From Gordonia insulae (GTDB lineage Bacteria > Actinomycetota > Actinomycetes > Mycobacteriales > Mycobacteriaceae): a stretch of 64,000 bases of DNA. Position 1 is the stretch's first letter; each line of letters begins with the position of its first letter. Made by a program: the position numbers and the translations under genes. Below, piece after piece: positions 1 to 7,655 of the stretch. The stretch is from contig NZ_CP033972.1 of the NCBI RefSeq assembly GCF_003855095.1, positions 4,650,001 through 4,714,000 of the forward strand. The letters are read 5' to 3'. Under the pieces are notes generated by a model. It was given only the letters and a program-made list of their open reading frames with translations, did no database searches and had not been told where the DNA came from.

Positions 1-714
1 ACGGCACTCGGCATCCCACGCGACAACTGGGTGTTCCCGCAGTCCGGAACCGAGTCACACGACACCTATGACATCGCCGAGCGCGGCGCGCTGGATCGCT
101 CGCCGGCCATCCGCATCGCCGGCGCCAGGGCCCTCGAACTGGCCGGCATCGGCATCGACGACGTGGCCCATGTCGACGTGTATTCCTGCTTCCCGTCGGC
201 GGTTCAGGTCGCCGCGCGGGAACTAGGACTGCCGCTCGACGATCCGGGCCGTCCGCTGACTCTCACCGGAGGGCTCACGTTCGCCGGCGGGCCGTGGAAC
301 AACTACAGCACCCATGCGATCGCGACGATGGCCGGCCGGTTGCGGGAATCGCCGGGCTCCTACGGACTCGTGACCGCGAACAGCGGCTACCTGACCAAAC
401 ATGCCTTCGGGGTGTATCGGACCGAGCCGCCCGCCGGTGGATTCCGGCGCGAGGACGTGCAGGCTGCGGTCGACCGGGAACCGACCGTACGGGCCGACCC
501 GACCTACGCGGGGCCGGCGACAACCGAGTCGTGGGCCGTGCTGTACGACCGGTCGGGTGTGCCCGAGCGCGGCTTCGTGGCTGCTCGCGTCGTCGACGGG
601 GCGCGGACACTGGCTTCCACCGCAGACCCCGAGGCGCTGCAGCGGCTGCTGGTCGCGGAGGAGGCCGGAGCGTCCCTCGTCGTGACGGCGGACGGCGGAT
701 TCGACTTCGCCTGA
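1..714 (+). CDS. Thiolase-family (acetyl-CoA acetyltransferase-like) protein, 5' partial
   Basis: The frame is open from the first base, so the gene begins upstream of the window; about 237 C-terminal residues are present. The sequence looks like the C-terminal half of a thiolase-fold protein: a YSCF segment at the position of the catalytic-Tyr/His region, a GGPWNNYSTHAI segment holding the conserved histidine, then a SGYLTKHAFGVY stretch and a beta-rich tail like the OB-type domain of actinobacterial acetyl-CoA acetyltransferases. The canonical CxG of the second thiolase cysteine is not visible (SGYLT instead). It lies upstream of the SnoaL/DUF35/thiolase-like trio and probably acts on the same CoA thioester. 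The N-terminal nucleophile cannot be judged because that half is missing. Confidence 0.75.
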   Translation, partial: TALGIPRDNWVFPQSGTESHDTYDIAERGALDRSPAIRIAGARALELAGIGIDDVAHVDVYSCFPSAVQVAARELGLPLDDPGRPLTLTGGLTFAGGPWNNYSTHAIATMAGRLRESPGSYGLVTANSGYLTKHAFGVYRTEPPAGGFRREDVQAAVDREPTVRADPTYAGPATTESWAVLYDRSGVPERGFVAARVVDGARTLASTADPEALQRLLVAEEAGASLVVTADGGFDFA

Positions 715-768
715 GCCGGTGCTCAACGGCCGCCGCGTCGACGGCGCGTGGGCGCCCGTTGACTCACC

Positions 769-791
769 AATATCTAAAGGCTTAAGGTTAA
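769..791. promoter_or_regulatory. Putative repressor operator, regulon copy 1
   Basis: A 23-bp AT-rich island in GC-rich DNA reads AATATCT-N9-AGGTTAA and shares CTAA....CTTAAG.TTAA with the site at 12220-12242. It sits 62 bp upstream of the SnoaL-like gene, and a possible -10 (TTAAGGTTAA region) overlaps it. Related sites lie at 7605-7628 and 10259-10280. Repressor binding is inferred from the repetition, not shown. Confidence 0.5.
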
Positions 792-852
792 TGGCGAGTC
801 GGCGCACTGCGTCGCAGTGCGCCGACGGCGCCGGTGGATCAAGGAGAATCGA

Positions 853-1167
853 ATGGCTGCAGAAGACTTCCGCACGCTGTATGAGCGTCACGTGGGGCAT
901 GTCGTGTCGGGGGACATGAAGGCGGCGATCGCCGACATGGTGCAGGAGAACATCCCCGCCGTGTTCGAAGGGGTCGCCGTGCCGCGCGGTGCGGTGAACG
1001 GGTTCGAGATCAAGGACGTACGGCTCGACGGGGAGCGACAGATCGGCGAGACGATCTATGACACCGGAGACGGCGTGATCGGGTTGCGATCGATCTGGGA
1101 ACTCCGCGACGGAGAGTGGAAGGCCGCGGCGCTGGAGAACTTCCCCGTGCCCGGAGCGACGGCATGA
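853..1167 (+). CDS. SnoaL-like / NTF2-fold small protein
   Basis: This is a 104-residue protein with an alpha N-terminus followed by a beta sheet ending in a SIWELRDGEWKAAAL-type strand, typical of the NTF2/SnoaL superfamily (cone-shaped dimers that act as isomerases, hydrolases or partners). The start is set by a strong AAGGAG at 841-846, six bases before ATG. It overlaps the next gene by ATGA, so it is the first gene of the operon that continues to the CoA-transferase. No specific catalytic residues can be assigned. In this context it may be a hydratase/isomerase-like accessory for a CoA thioester pathway, which is inference. Confidence 0.65.
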   Translation: MAAEDFRTLYERHVGHVVSGDMKAAIADMVQENIPAVFEGVAVPRGAVNGFEIKDVRLDGERQIGETIYDTGDGVIGLRSIWELRDGEWKAAALENFPVPGATA

Positions 1168-1607
1168 CCGCCGACACCGTCGTGCGCGACCTCCCGTGGG
1201 GGCCGGCCGCGGACGGGCTCGACCGAGAGTACTGGGACGGTCTCCTCGCTGGTGAGCTTCGCCTGCAGCGGTGCGGGAACTGCGCTCGATGGATCTGGGG
1301 TCCACAGTGGATCTGCGCCACCTGCCACACGTTCGATCCCGGATGGGAGGCGGTGGAAGCAGTGGGCACGGTCTACAGCTGGGCTCGCAGCCACACCCCG
1401 TTCATCGCCGAACTCGCCGATCGGCTGCCGTACGTGACCGTTCTCGTCGAACTGCCCGGAGCGGACAACCGGCGCGTGCTCGGCATTCTGACCGGCGACG
1501 ACACCGATGTGCAGATCGGGGAGCAGGTCGTCGGACACATCGAACTCGACGAGGGCGCGACGTGGCCGCTGCTGCGGTGGCGTCGACGCGAAGGGACGCA
1601 GTCATGA
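1164..1607 (+). CDS. DUF35 OB-fold/zinc-ribbon acyl-CoA-associated protein
   Basis: This 147-residue protein has a DUF35 layout: an N-terminal helix (PAADGLDREYW), a rubredoxin-like zinc ribbon with Cys37, Cys40, Cys51 and Cys54 (CxxC-x10-CxxC), then an OB-fold beginning near residue 64 (GTVYSWARSHTPF). Proteins of this family bind acyl-CoA and form complexes with thiolase-like partners, for example ChsH2's DUF35 domain with the aldolase Ltp2 in steroid side-chain degradation. The next gene, overlapping by ATGA, encodes exactly such a thiolase-like partner, so a stable complex is likely. The start is the ATG overlapping the previous stop codon. Confidence 0.85.
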   Translation: MTADTVVRDLPWGPAADGLDREYWDGLLAGELRLQRCGNCARWIWGPQWICATCHTFDPGWEAVEAVGTVYSWARSHTPFIAELADRLPYVTVLVELPGADNRRVLGILTGDDTDVQIGEQVVGHIELDEGATWPLLRWRRREGTQS

Positions 1608-2788
1608 GCGGAATCGCGTTGCGGGGGACCACCGCGGTCGTCGGTGTCTCCGAGCTGCACTACAAACGTGGCGAGGCGCCGCACGGCGAGCTGCGGATGA
1701 CGCTGGAGGCAGTTGTCTCGGCCTGCACAGATGCCGGGATCTCGCCTCGCGAGCTCGACGGTTTCGTCTCCTATGCCGGCGGCGGTCACGACGGTGCCAC
1801 CATCGGGGGCGCGCTCGGCGTCCACGACGTGCGGTGGTCGAACATGATGTGGGGCGGCGGCGGTGGCACCGTCGCGGCGGCGATCAACAACGCCGCGGTC
1901 GCGATCGCGGCCGGGCAAGCAGAGTGCGTCGTCGTGTACCGCTCGATGTCGCAGGACGACACCGGACGTCTCGGCTACGCCAAGTACTTCTACGGATCCC
2001 ACTATCTCGCGCACGGCATCGGGTCACCCGCGCAGGTGTGTGCGCTGCGCACGCAGCGGCTGCTCGAGCACGACGGCGTGCCCCGAGAAGCCATGCGGGC
2101 GTTGGTGCTCGCCGCATACCGGCACGCACAGAACAATCCGACCGCCGCCGGGTACGGCAAGCCGCTCGACGAGGAGACCTACGATGCGTCGCGGATGATC
2201 GCGGAGCCGTTTCACCTGTTCGACTGCTCCAGGGAGAATGACGGCGCGGTGGCGCTGGTGCTGGTCTCTGCTGAGCGGGCCAAAACCCTGCGGTCCGACG
2301 CCGCGTATGTGCTTGCCGGCGCGCAAGGGGCGCCCGGTGGCTATTCGTCGATCATCGACAATGACGATCTCTACACCAGTGCGGGTTTCGCGGGTCGACC
2401 GGAACGGCCCGGGGTCGCCGATCGTCTCTGGGCCGCAGCCGGTCTCGGCCCCGACGACGTCGACGTCGTGCAGGTCTATGAGAACTTCAGCGGTCCGGCG
2501 GTCGCCGCCCTCATCGATCACGGGCTGGCGCCGACCGGCCCCGCAGCGGGCAGCGTACTCACCGTGGACAACTTGAGCGCGGGACTCGGCAAACTGCCCG
2601 TCAACACCAGCGGTGGCAACATCGCCGACTCGTTCGTCAACGGTGCGGGTCTGGCCGTCGAGGCCGTGCGGCAGATCCGTGGAACGTCCACGAATCCCGT
2701 TGAGGGAGCCAGGACATCGCTGTTCATCGGAGGACCGATGGCGCCACTGGTCAGCTCGACGCTCTTCGGACACCACGACACTCTCTGA
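1604..2788 (+). CDS. Thiolase-like lipid-transfer/Ltp2-type protein (probable retro-aldolase)
   Basis: This 394-residue protein has the SCP2-thiolase/Ltp fold: an N-terminal GTTAVVGVSE strand, a C-terminal VYENFSG motif (Tyr292) and a LPVNTSGG segment at 331-338. Where true thiolases carry the nucleophilic cysteine (NNC.TGS), this protein has WGGGGGT (residues 83-89), so Claisen thiolysis is unlikely. The Ltp2 aldolase family, known from steroid side-chain catabolism, also lacks the thiolase mechanism, uses tyrosines and needs a DUF35 partner. That partner is the preceding, ATGA-overlapping gene. Retro-aldol cleavage of a beta-hydroxyacyl-CoA is therefore the favoured role; the substrate is unknown. 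Confidence 0.75.
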   Translation: MSGIALRGTTAVVGVSELHYKRGEAPHGELRMTLEAVVSACTDAGISPRELDGFVSYAGGGHDGATIGGALGVHDVRWSNMMWGGGGGTVAAAINNAAVAIAAGQAECVVVYRSMSQDDTGRLGYAKYFYGSHYLAHGIGSPAQVCALRTQRLLEHDGVPREAMRALVLAAYRHAQNNPTAAGYGKPLDEETYDASRMIAEPFHLFDCSRENDGAVALVLVSAERAKTLRSDAAYVLAGAQGAPGGYSSIIDNDDLYTSAGFAGRPERPGVADRLWAAAGLGPDDVDVVQVYENFSGPAVAALIDHGLAPTGPAAGSVLTVDNLSAGLGKLPVNTSGGNIADSFVNGAGLAVEAVRQIRGTSTNPVEGARTSLFIGGPMAPLVSSTLFGHHDTL

Positions 2789-2822
2789 CCGCCACTCGCC
2801 CGACACGACGCGAAGGATCGAC

Positions 2823-4262
2823 ATGGACACAACCCTGGATCGGCGCAGCCTGTTCACCGACGGCCAGTGGGTCGACCCGACCGGCGCCGCCACCTACGAC
2901 GTGATCGAGGCCGCGACCGAAAAGGTCCTCGGCACCGCCGCACTCGCGCAGCAGGCCGATGTCGACGCCGCCGTCTCGGCCGCACGCCGAGCGCTGCCGT
3001 CCTGGCGCGCGCTGTCCGTCGGCGAACGCGCCGATCATCTCGAGCGTTTCGCCGCGGCGTTGAAGGGTCGCGCCAAGGAGACCGCGGCTCTCACGAGTCG
3101 GGAGAACGGCATGCCGATCGCGTTGTCGGTCGGGGTGAACGGCTATGCGCCGGGGCTCATGCTGCGGTACTACGCCGATCTGATCCGCAAGCAGGAGGCG
3201 GACGACGTTCGTCCCAGCGCGCTCGGCGGCCGCACAGTGGTTCGACGTGAGGCGGTCGGTGTCGTCGCGGCCATCACCCCGTGGAACTATCCGCAGTCCC
3301 TCGCGGCGATGAAGATCGCGCCCGCTCTCGCCGCGGGCTGTACGGTCGTCCTCAAACCCGCCCCGGAAACCGCGCTCGACGCTTACGTCTTCGCCGACGC
3401 AGCCGTCGAGGCGGGCCTGCCGCCAGGCGTTCTGAACATCGTGCCCGCCGGTCGTGAGGTCAGCGCATACCTCGTCGAACATCCCGGGATCGACAAGGTC
3501 GCCTTCACCGGGTCGACGCCGGCGGGCCGGGCGATCGGGGAGGTCTGCGGGCGACTGCTACGTCCGGTCACCCTCGAACTCGGAGGCAAATCGGCCGCGA
3601 TCGTCGCAGAGGACGCCGATCTGGATGTGTTCGCCGCCAATCTGCTCGGGGTGTCCCTGGTGAACAACGGCCAGACCTGCCATGCCAGCACGCGAATCCT
3701 GGCTCCCCGCAGTCGATACGGCGAGGTCGTCGACGTGGTCACCGACACCGTGCGCGCTCTGCGGATCGGTGATCCGCTGGACACGGCCACCCAGGTGGGT
3801 CCGCTCGTCAGCGGGGCCCAGCGGGATCGAGTGCTCGGCTACATCGAATCCGGTCGCGCCGAAGGTCATCGGATCACCACCGGTGGCGGCACTCCCGAGG
3901 ACCAGGCCACCGGATGGTATGTGGCTCCGACCGTCTTCGAGGGTGTCGACAACGGAGCCCGGATCGCGCAGGAGGAGATCTTCGGTCCGGTGCTGACGAT
4001 CACCCCGTACGCCGACGACGACGAGGCCGTCGCCATCGCCAATGACTCGGATTACGGGCTCGGCGGGACGGTGTGGACCACCGATGAGGTGCGCGGCCTG
4101 TCGATCGCTGATCGCATCCAGAGCGGAACCGTCGGCGTGAATCACTACGCACTCGATCTGGCCGCCCCGTTCGGTGGTGTCAAGGCATCCGGCCTCGGCC
4201 GCGAACTCGGCCCCGAGGGCCTGGCGCCCTACCAGGCCACCAAGTCCGTCTACTTCCGCTGA
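2823..4262 (+). CDS. NAD(P)-dependent aldehyde dehydrogenase
   Basis: This 479-residue protein is full length for the aldehyde dehydrogenase superfamily. It carries the ITPWNYP motif with Asn155, the GSTPAGR NAD-binding segment near 230, the general base Glu252 in LELGGKS, and the nucleophile Cys286 in NNGQTCHAS; the 34-residue Glu-Cys spacing is canonical. It oxidises an aldehyde to the carboxylate. Its place 34 bp after the retro-aldolase-like gene suits oxidation of the aldehyde that such a lyase would release. The start is ATG 2823; a longer upstream frame would run into the previous gene. The precise substrate cannot be read from sequence. Confidence 0.92.
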   Translation: MDTTLDRRSLFTDGQWVDPTGAATYDVIEAATEKVLGTAALAQQADVDAAVSAARRALPSWRALSVGERADHLERFAAALKGRAKETAALTSRENGMPIALSVGVNGYAPGLMLRYYADLIRKQEADDVRPSALGGRTVVRREAVGVVAAITPWNYPQSLAAMKIAPALAAGCTVVLKPAPETALDAYVFADAAVEAGLPPGVLNIVPAGREVSAYLVEHPGIDKVAFTGSTPAGRAIGEVCGRLLRPVTLELGGKSAAIVAEDADLDVFAANLLGVSLVNNGQTCHASTRILAPRSRYGEVVDVVTDTVRALRIGDPLDTATQVGPLVSGAQRDRVLGYIESGRAEGHRITTGGGTPEDQATGWYVAPTVFEGVDNGARIAQEEIFGPVLTITPYADDDEAVAIANDSDYGLGGTVWTTDEVRGLSIADRIQSGTVGVNHYALDLAAPFGGVKASGLGRELGPEGLAPYQATKSVYFR

Positions 4263-4291
4263 GACAGAACACGTTCGATCGGAGATCAGCG

Positions 4292-6703
4292 ATGACCCTT
4301 CCACTTCGCGGTGTGCGCGTTCTCGACCTCACCGAGGGACTCGGTGAGTCCGCGGGCCGCTACCTGGCCGATCTCGGCGCCGAGGTGATCCGTATCGAGC
4401 CGTCGGTGGGCTCGCGCTCACGCGCGGCCGAGCCGGTGATCGACGGTGTGAGTGTTCCGTTCGCCCTGCGCAATGCCAACAAACTCAGCATCACGCTGGA
4501 CCTCGACAACGAGGCCGGCCCGAGTCGGTTGCGCGAACTGGCGCAACGATCGGACATCCTGATCGAGTCGCAACGACCGGGTCTGCTCGCCGATCACGGT
4601 CTCGGGGCCGAGGACCTCCGGTCCCTGGTTCCCGGACTGGTGTGGGTATCGGTCAGCGGTTTCGGGCAGACCGGTCCCTACCGCGACTGGGTGGCGACCG
4701 AACCGGTGCTCTACGCGATGTCCGGGGTGCTGTCGCGGTCCGGTGCCCCCGGAGTCGAGCCCCTCCTCCCGCCGGCGGGTCTGGTGGAGGAATCCGTCGG
4801 CGCCCACATCGCATGGGCGGCACTCCTCGCCTATCACCGAAAAGTCGTGAGCGGGTACGGCGATACGGTGGATCTGTCGGCGTTCGAGGCGATCGTCCAC
4901 GGCTTCGACCCGGGATTCGGGACGCAGGGTTCCGCGGCCGCAGGACGGTCGGAGGACTATCCGCGGGGTCGGCCGGATGCAGCGAACTTCTACCCCGTGT
5001 TCGCCTGCAAGGACGGTCACGTGCGGATCTGTCTGCTCGCCAAGCGGCAGTGGCGTGCGATGTTCGAGTGGCTCGGCTCGCCGGAGGCGTTCGCCGATCC
5101 GAGGTTCGACACCATCCCGGCCCGCTTCGCGGCCGCCGACACACTGCATCCCCTGATCGCCGAACTGTTCGCCACGCACACACAGGACGAGTTGGTCGCC
5201 GAAGGCGCACGCCGCGGGGTACCCGTCGGTGGTGTGCACACATTGACGGAGGTTCTCGCCACCGAGCACTTCGATGCCTCAGGATCGTTGATCGACACCG
5301 AGATCGCCCCGGGCATGCATGCCCGGGTTCCCTCCGGCTACATCAGCATCGGAGGCGAGCGTGCCGGCATACGAACGCGCGCACCGCAGCTCGGCGAGCA
5401 GGACGACATCGACATCGCGCCACGCGAACGCCCGGTCGTCGGTTCAGGCGACAGATCCGCGGCCCCGCTCGCCGGACTGCGGGTCCTCGATCTCGGCGTG
5501 ATCGTGTTCGGCGCAGAACTGAGTCGACAGTTCGCGGATTACGGCGCCGACGTGATCAAGATCGAGAACGCTGATTTTCCGGACGGCCTCCGGCAGTCCA
5601 AGCGGGGGTCCGCACTGGCCGCCTCGGTCGCGTGGGGGCATCGCAACAAGCGCAGTCTCGGCGTCGACCTGCGTAGCCCCGAGGGTGCAGACCTGTTCCG
5701 TCGGCTGGTCGCCGGCGCAGACGTCGTCCTCGCCAACTTCAAGCCTGGAACACTTGCGTCGATGGGCTTCTCGTACGAGAGTCTTGCGAAGATCAATCCC
5801 CGCATCGTGGTGTCGGAGTCGAGCTCCTTTGGCAGCACGGGGCCGTGGCGCACCCGTCTCGGCTACGGTCCGCTGGTACGTGCGTCGTGCGGTGTGTCGG
5901 CGCTGTGGCGCTACCCCGACGACGCCGAGTTGCTCTGCGACGGGCAGACGGTCTATCCCGATCACATCGCCGCCCACGTCGCGGCGATCGCTGTGCTCGC
6001 CGCGCTGATCGACCGCCGGAACACCGGCCGTGGTACGAACCTCGAAGTCGCCCAAGCGGACACGGCACTGGTTCAACTCGGAGTCCAACTGGTCACCGAG
6101 GGACTGCGGCCGGGTACGGTCACCGCGCCGGGCAACAGCGACCCGTACGCTGCCCCGAGCGGAGTGTTCCCGTGCGCCGGCGACGACGAGTGGTGTGCCG
6201 TCACGGTCCGCGACGACGATGAGTGGAAAGCGTTGTGCGGCATCATCGACAGACCAGATCTTGCCGATGACGGCCGCCTCGCGACCAGGGAGCAGCGCCT
6301 CGAACACCGCGCCGAGGTGGACGCCGCGGTCGCGGCGTGGCTGAGCGCTCGTGATCCGCAGGATGCCGCCGCGACACTTCAGTCCGTGGGCGTGCCGGCC
6401 GGCGCGATGCTGCGGCTTCCGCAGTTGCTGACCGATCCGCAGCTCACCCATCGTGGTTCCTTCACGACGATCGGTCACGACCTGCTCTTCGCCGATCTGC
6501 CCGCATCCGCTCGCGTGGCCGTCTTCGACGACATCGCCGACCCGCCTGCCCGACAGGCGCCGCTCGCCGGGCAACACACACGGGAGATCGTTGCGGACCT
6601 ACTCGGTCTGGGCGACAACGAGATCGATGATCTGGTGCGCTCGGGGGTACTGCAACCCGGTGCGGAAGATACGTCGTCGACCGAGGTCGCTGCGACCCGC
6701 TAG
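4292..6703 (+). CDS. Tandem-domain CaiB/BaiF (family III) CoA-transferase
   Basis: This 803-residue protein is two family III CoA-transferase units in one chain, roughly residues 1-370 and 385-790. Each begins with a Rossmann-like entry (GVRVLDLTEGLGESAG; GLRVLDLGVIVFGAE). Family III enzymes move CoA between acyl groups through an aspartyl-CoA anhydride. The catalytic Asp sits in VDVSxxD-type segments: the second unit keeps it (LEVAQADTA), while the first has Glu (VDLSAFEAI). One active and one structural half is possible. It lies 29 bp after the aldehyde dehydrogenase in the same operon and could activate the acid substrate or product with CoA. It converges with the hydrolase gene 10 bp downstream. 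Confidence 0.88.
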   Translation: MTLPLRGVRVLDLTEGLGESAGRYLADLGAEVIRIEPSVGSRSRAAEPVIDGVSVPFALRNANKLSITLDLDNEAGPSRLRELAQRSDILIESQRPGLLADHGLGAEDLRSLVPGLVWVSVSGFGQTGPYRDWVATEPVLYAMSGVLSRSGAPGVEPLLPPAGLVEESVGAHIAWAALLAYHRKVVSGYGDTVDLSAFEAIVHGFDPGFGTQGSAAAGRSEDYPRGRPDAANFYPVFACKDGHVRICLLAKRQWRAMFEWLGSPEAFADPRFDTIPARFAAADTLHPLIAELFATHTQDELVAEGARRGVPVGGVHTLTEVLATEHFDASGSLIDTEIAPGMHARVPSGYISIGGERAGIRTRAPQLGEQDDIDIAPRERPVVGSGDRSAAPLAGLRVLDLGVIVFGAELSRQFADYGADVIKIENADFPDGLRQSKRGSALAASVAWGHRNKRSLGVDLRSPEGADLFRRLVAGADVVLANFKPGTLASMGFSYESLAKINPRIVVSESSSFGSTGPWRTRLGYGPLVRASCGVSALWRYPDDAELLCDGQTVYPDHIAAHVAAIAVLAALIDRRNTGRGTNLEVAQADTALVQLGVQLVTEGLRPGTVTAPGNSDPYAAPSGVFPCAGDDEWCAVTVRDDDEWKALCGIIDRPDLADDGRLATREQRLEHRAEVDAAVAAWLSARDPQDAAATLQSVGVPAGAMLRLPQLLTDPQLTHRGSFTTIGHDLLFADLPASARVAVFDDIADPPARQAPLAGQHTREIVADLLGLGDNEIDDLVRSGVLQPGAEDTSSTEVAATR

Positions 6704-6713
6704 CTATCGGGAA

Positions 6714-7568
6714 TCACACGTCGTCGAGGAACTCGATGAGTCCCTCGCTGAGGACATCGTTGTCGTCTCCGCTGACCATGTGCCCGGCACCGCTGACGTC
6801 GATCTGCCGCGCAGCGGGGATCAGCTCCAGCAGATCGCGTGCTCCCTCAGCGCTGACGACGTCGGACTGGGCACCGCGGATCAGGAGGGTCGGTACCGTG
6901 ATCGACCGGGCGGCGTCGCGCGCCTGTTCCTCGCGGACGCCGGCGTTCTCCGGTCCGTTGGCGCGATCGGTGAGCACTCTCGGGTCCCAGTGCCAGTACC
7001 ACCGGCCGTCGCGCAGTCGCAGGTTCTTCCGGAGGCCGTCCGGCCGTGGCGGGCGCCGGCGATGGGGGTTGTAGGCGGAGACCGCGGCTGCGGCGTCCTC
7101 CAGCGAATCGAAGCCGGCCAGTCCGTCGTGCATGAACGAGCTGATCTTCTCCAGCCCTTCGGGTTCCGCACGGGGGGTGATGTCGACGAGGACGAGCGCG
7201 CGGGCGAGTGTCGGGTCGGTGCCCTGCGCGATCAGCGAGGTCATCCCTCCGAGTGACGCGCCGACGAGTACCGGGCGGGAATCAAGTCCTGCCACAACGG
7301 CGGCCAGGTCGCGGGCGTGAGCCGAGATCGAGTAGTCGCCGTCGTCGGCCCAGTCGCTCTCGCCGTGGCCGCGGGCATCGATCGTGATCGCGGTCCAGCC
7401 ATGATCGGCGAGTCGTCGGCCGGTGTGCTGCCAGGAGTGTCGCGTCTGACCGCCGCCGTGGAGAAGGAGCGCGATCCCCTTGCGCGGCGGGTCCACGGGA
7501 TCCCACCGGTCAGCAGCCAAGGTGACCCCGTCACCGCGGAGCCGGACGGCTGTTGTGGTGTCTGGCAT
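6714..7568 (-). CDS. Alpha/beta hydrolase
   Basis: This 284-residue alpha/beta-hydrolase-fold protein has an oxyanion segment HGGG (37-40), DARGHGESD after strand 4, and the nucleophile elbow GASLGG with Ser105. A late Asp (GAQSD) and His (SGAGHMV) complete a plausible triad. It is probably an esterase, a lactonase or a C-C hydrolase; the subfamily cannot be fixed. It is transcribed away from the MFS gene across an intergenic region that holds regulon operator copy 2, 37 bp upstream of its start, so it is probably co-regulated with the surrounding catabolic genes. Confidence 0.85.
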   Translation of the reverse strand: MPDTTTAVRLRGDGVTLAADRWDPVDPPRKGIALLLHGGGQTRHSWQHTGRRLADHGWTAITIDARGHGESDWADDGDYSISAHARDLAAVVAGLDSRPVLVGASLGGMTSLIAQGTDPTLARALVLVDITPRAEPEGLEKISSFMHDGLAGFDSLEDAAAAVSAYNPHRRRPPRPDGLRKNLRLRDGRWYWHWDPRVLTDRANGPENAGVREEQARDAARSITVPTLLIRGAQSDVVSAEGARDLLELIPAARQIDVSGAGHMVSGDDNDVLSEGLIEFLDDV

Positions 7569-7604
7569 CTGCCTCTCCTGTCCTCGGCGACGGTCGTCGC
7601 CGGA

Positions 7605-7628
7605 TTAAACTAATGATATAAGGTTTAA
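7605..7628. promoter_or_regulatory. Putative repressor operator, regulon copy 2
   Basis: The site TTAAAC-N12-GTTTAA is a perfect 6-bp inverted repeat in the divergent intergenic region between the hydrolase and MFS genes. It contains CTAA and AAGGTTTAA elements shared with the sites at 769, 10259 and 12220. It could regulate both directions; a -10-like TATCAT lies inside it on the minus strand. Confidence 0.55.
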
Positions 7629-7655
7629 GGTGTGCGGCACGAGTGGGGTGGCGAA

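Noticed and set aside
4267..4276. GAACACGTTC resembling the core of a KstR operator
   Set aside because: Only a short core matches, the flanks do not, and it lies between two genes of one operon rather than at a promoter.
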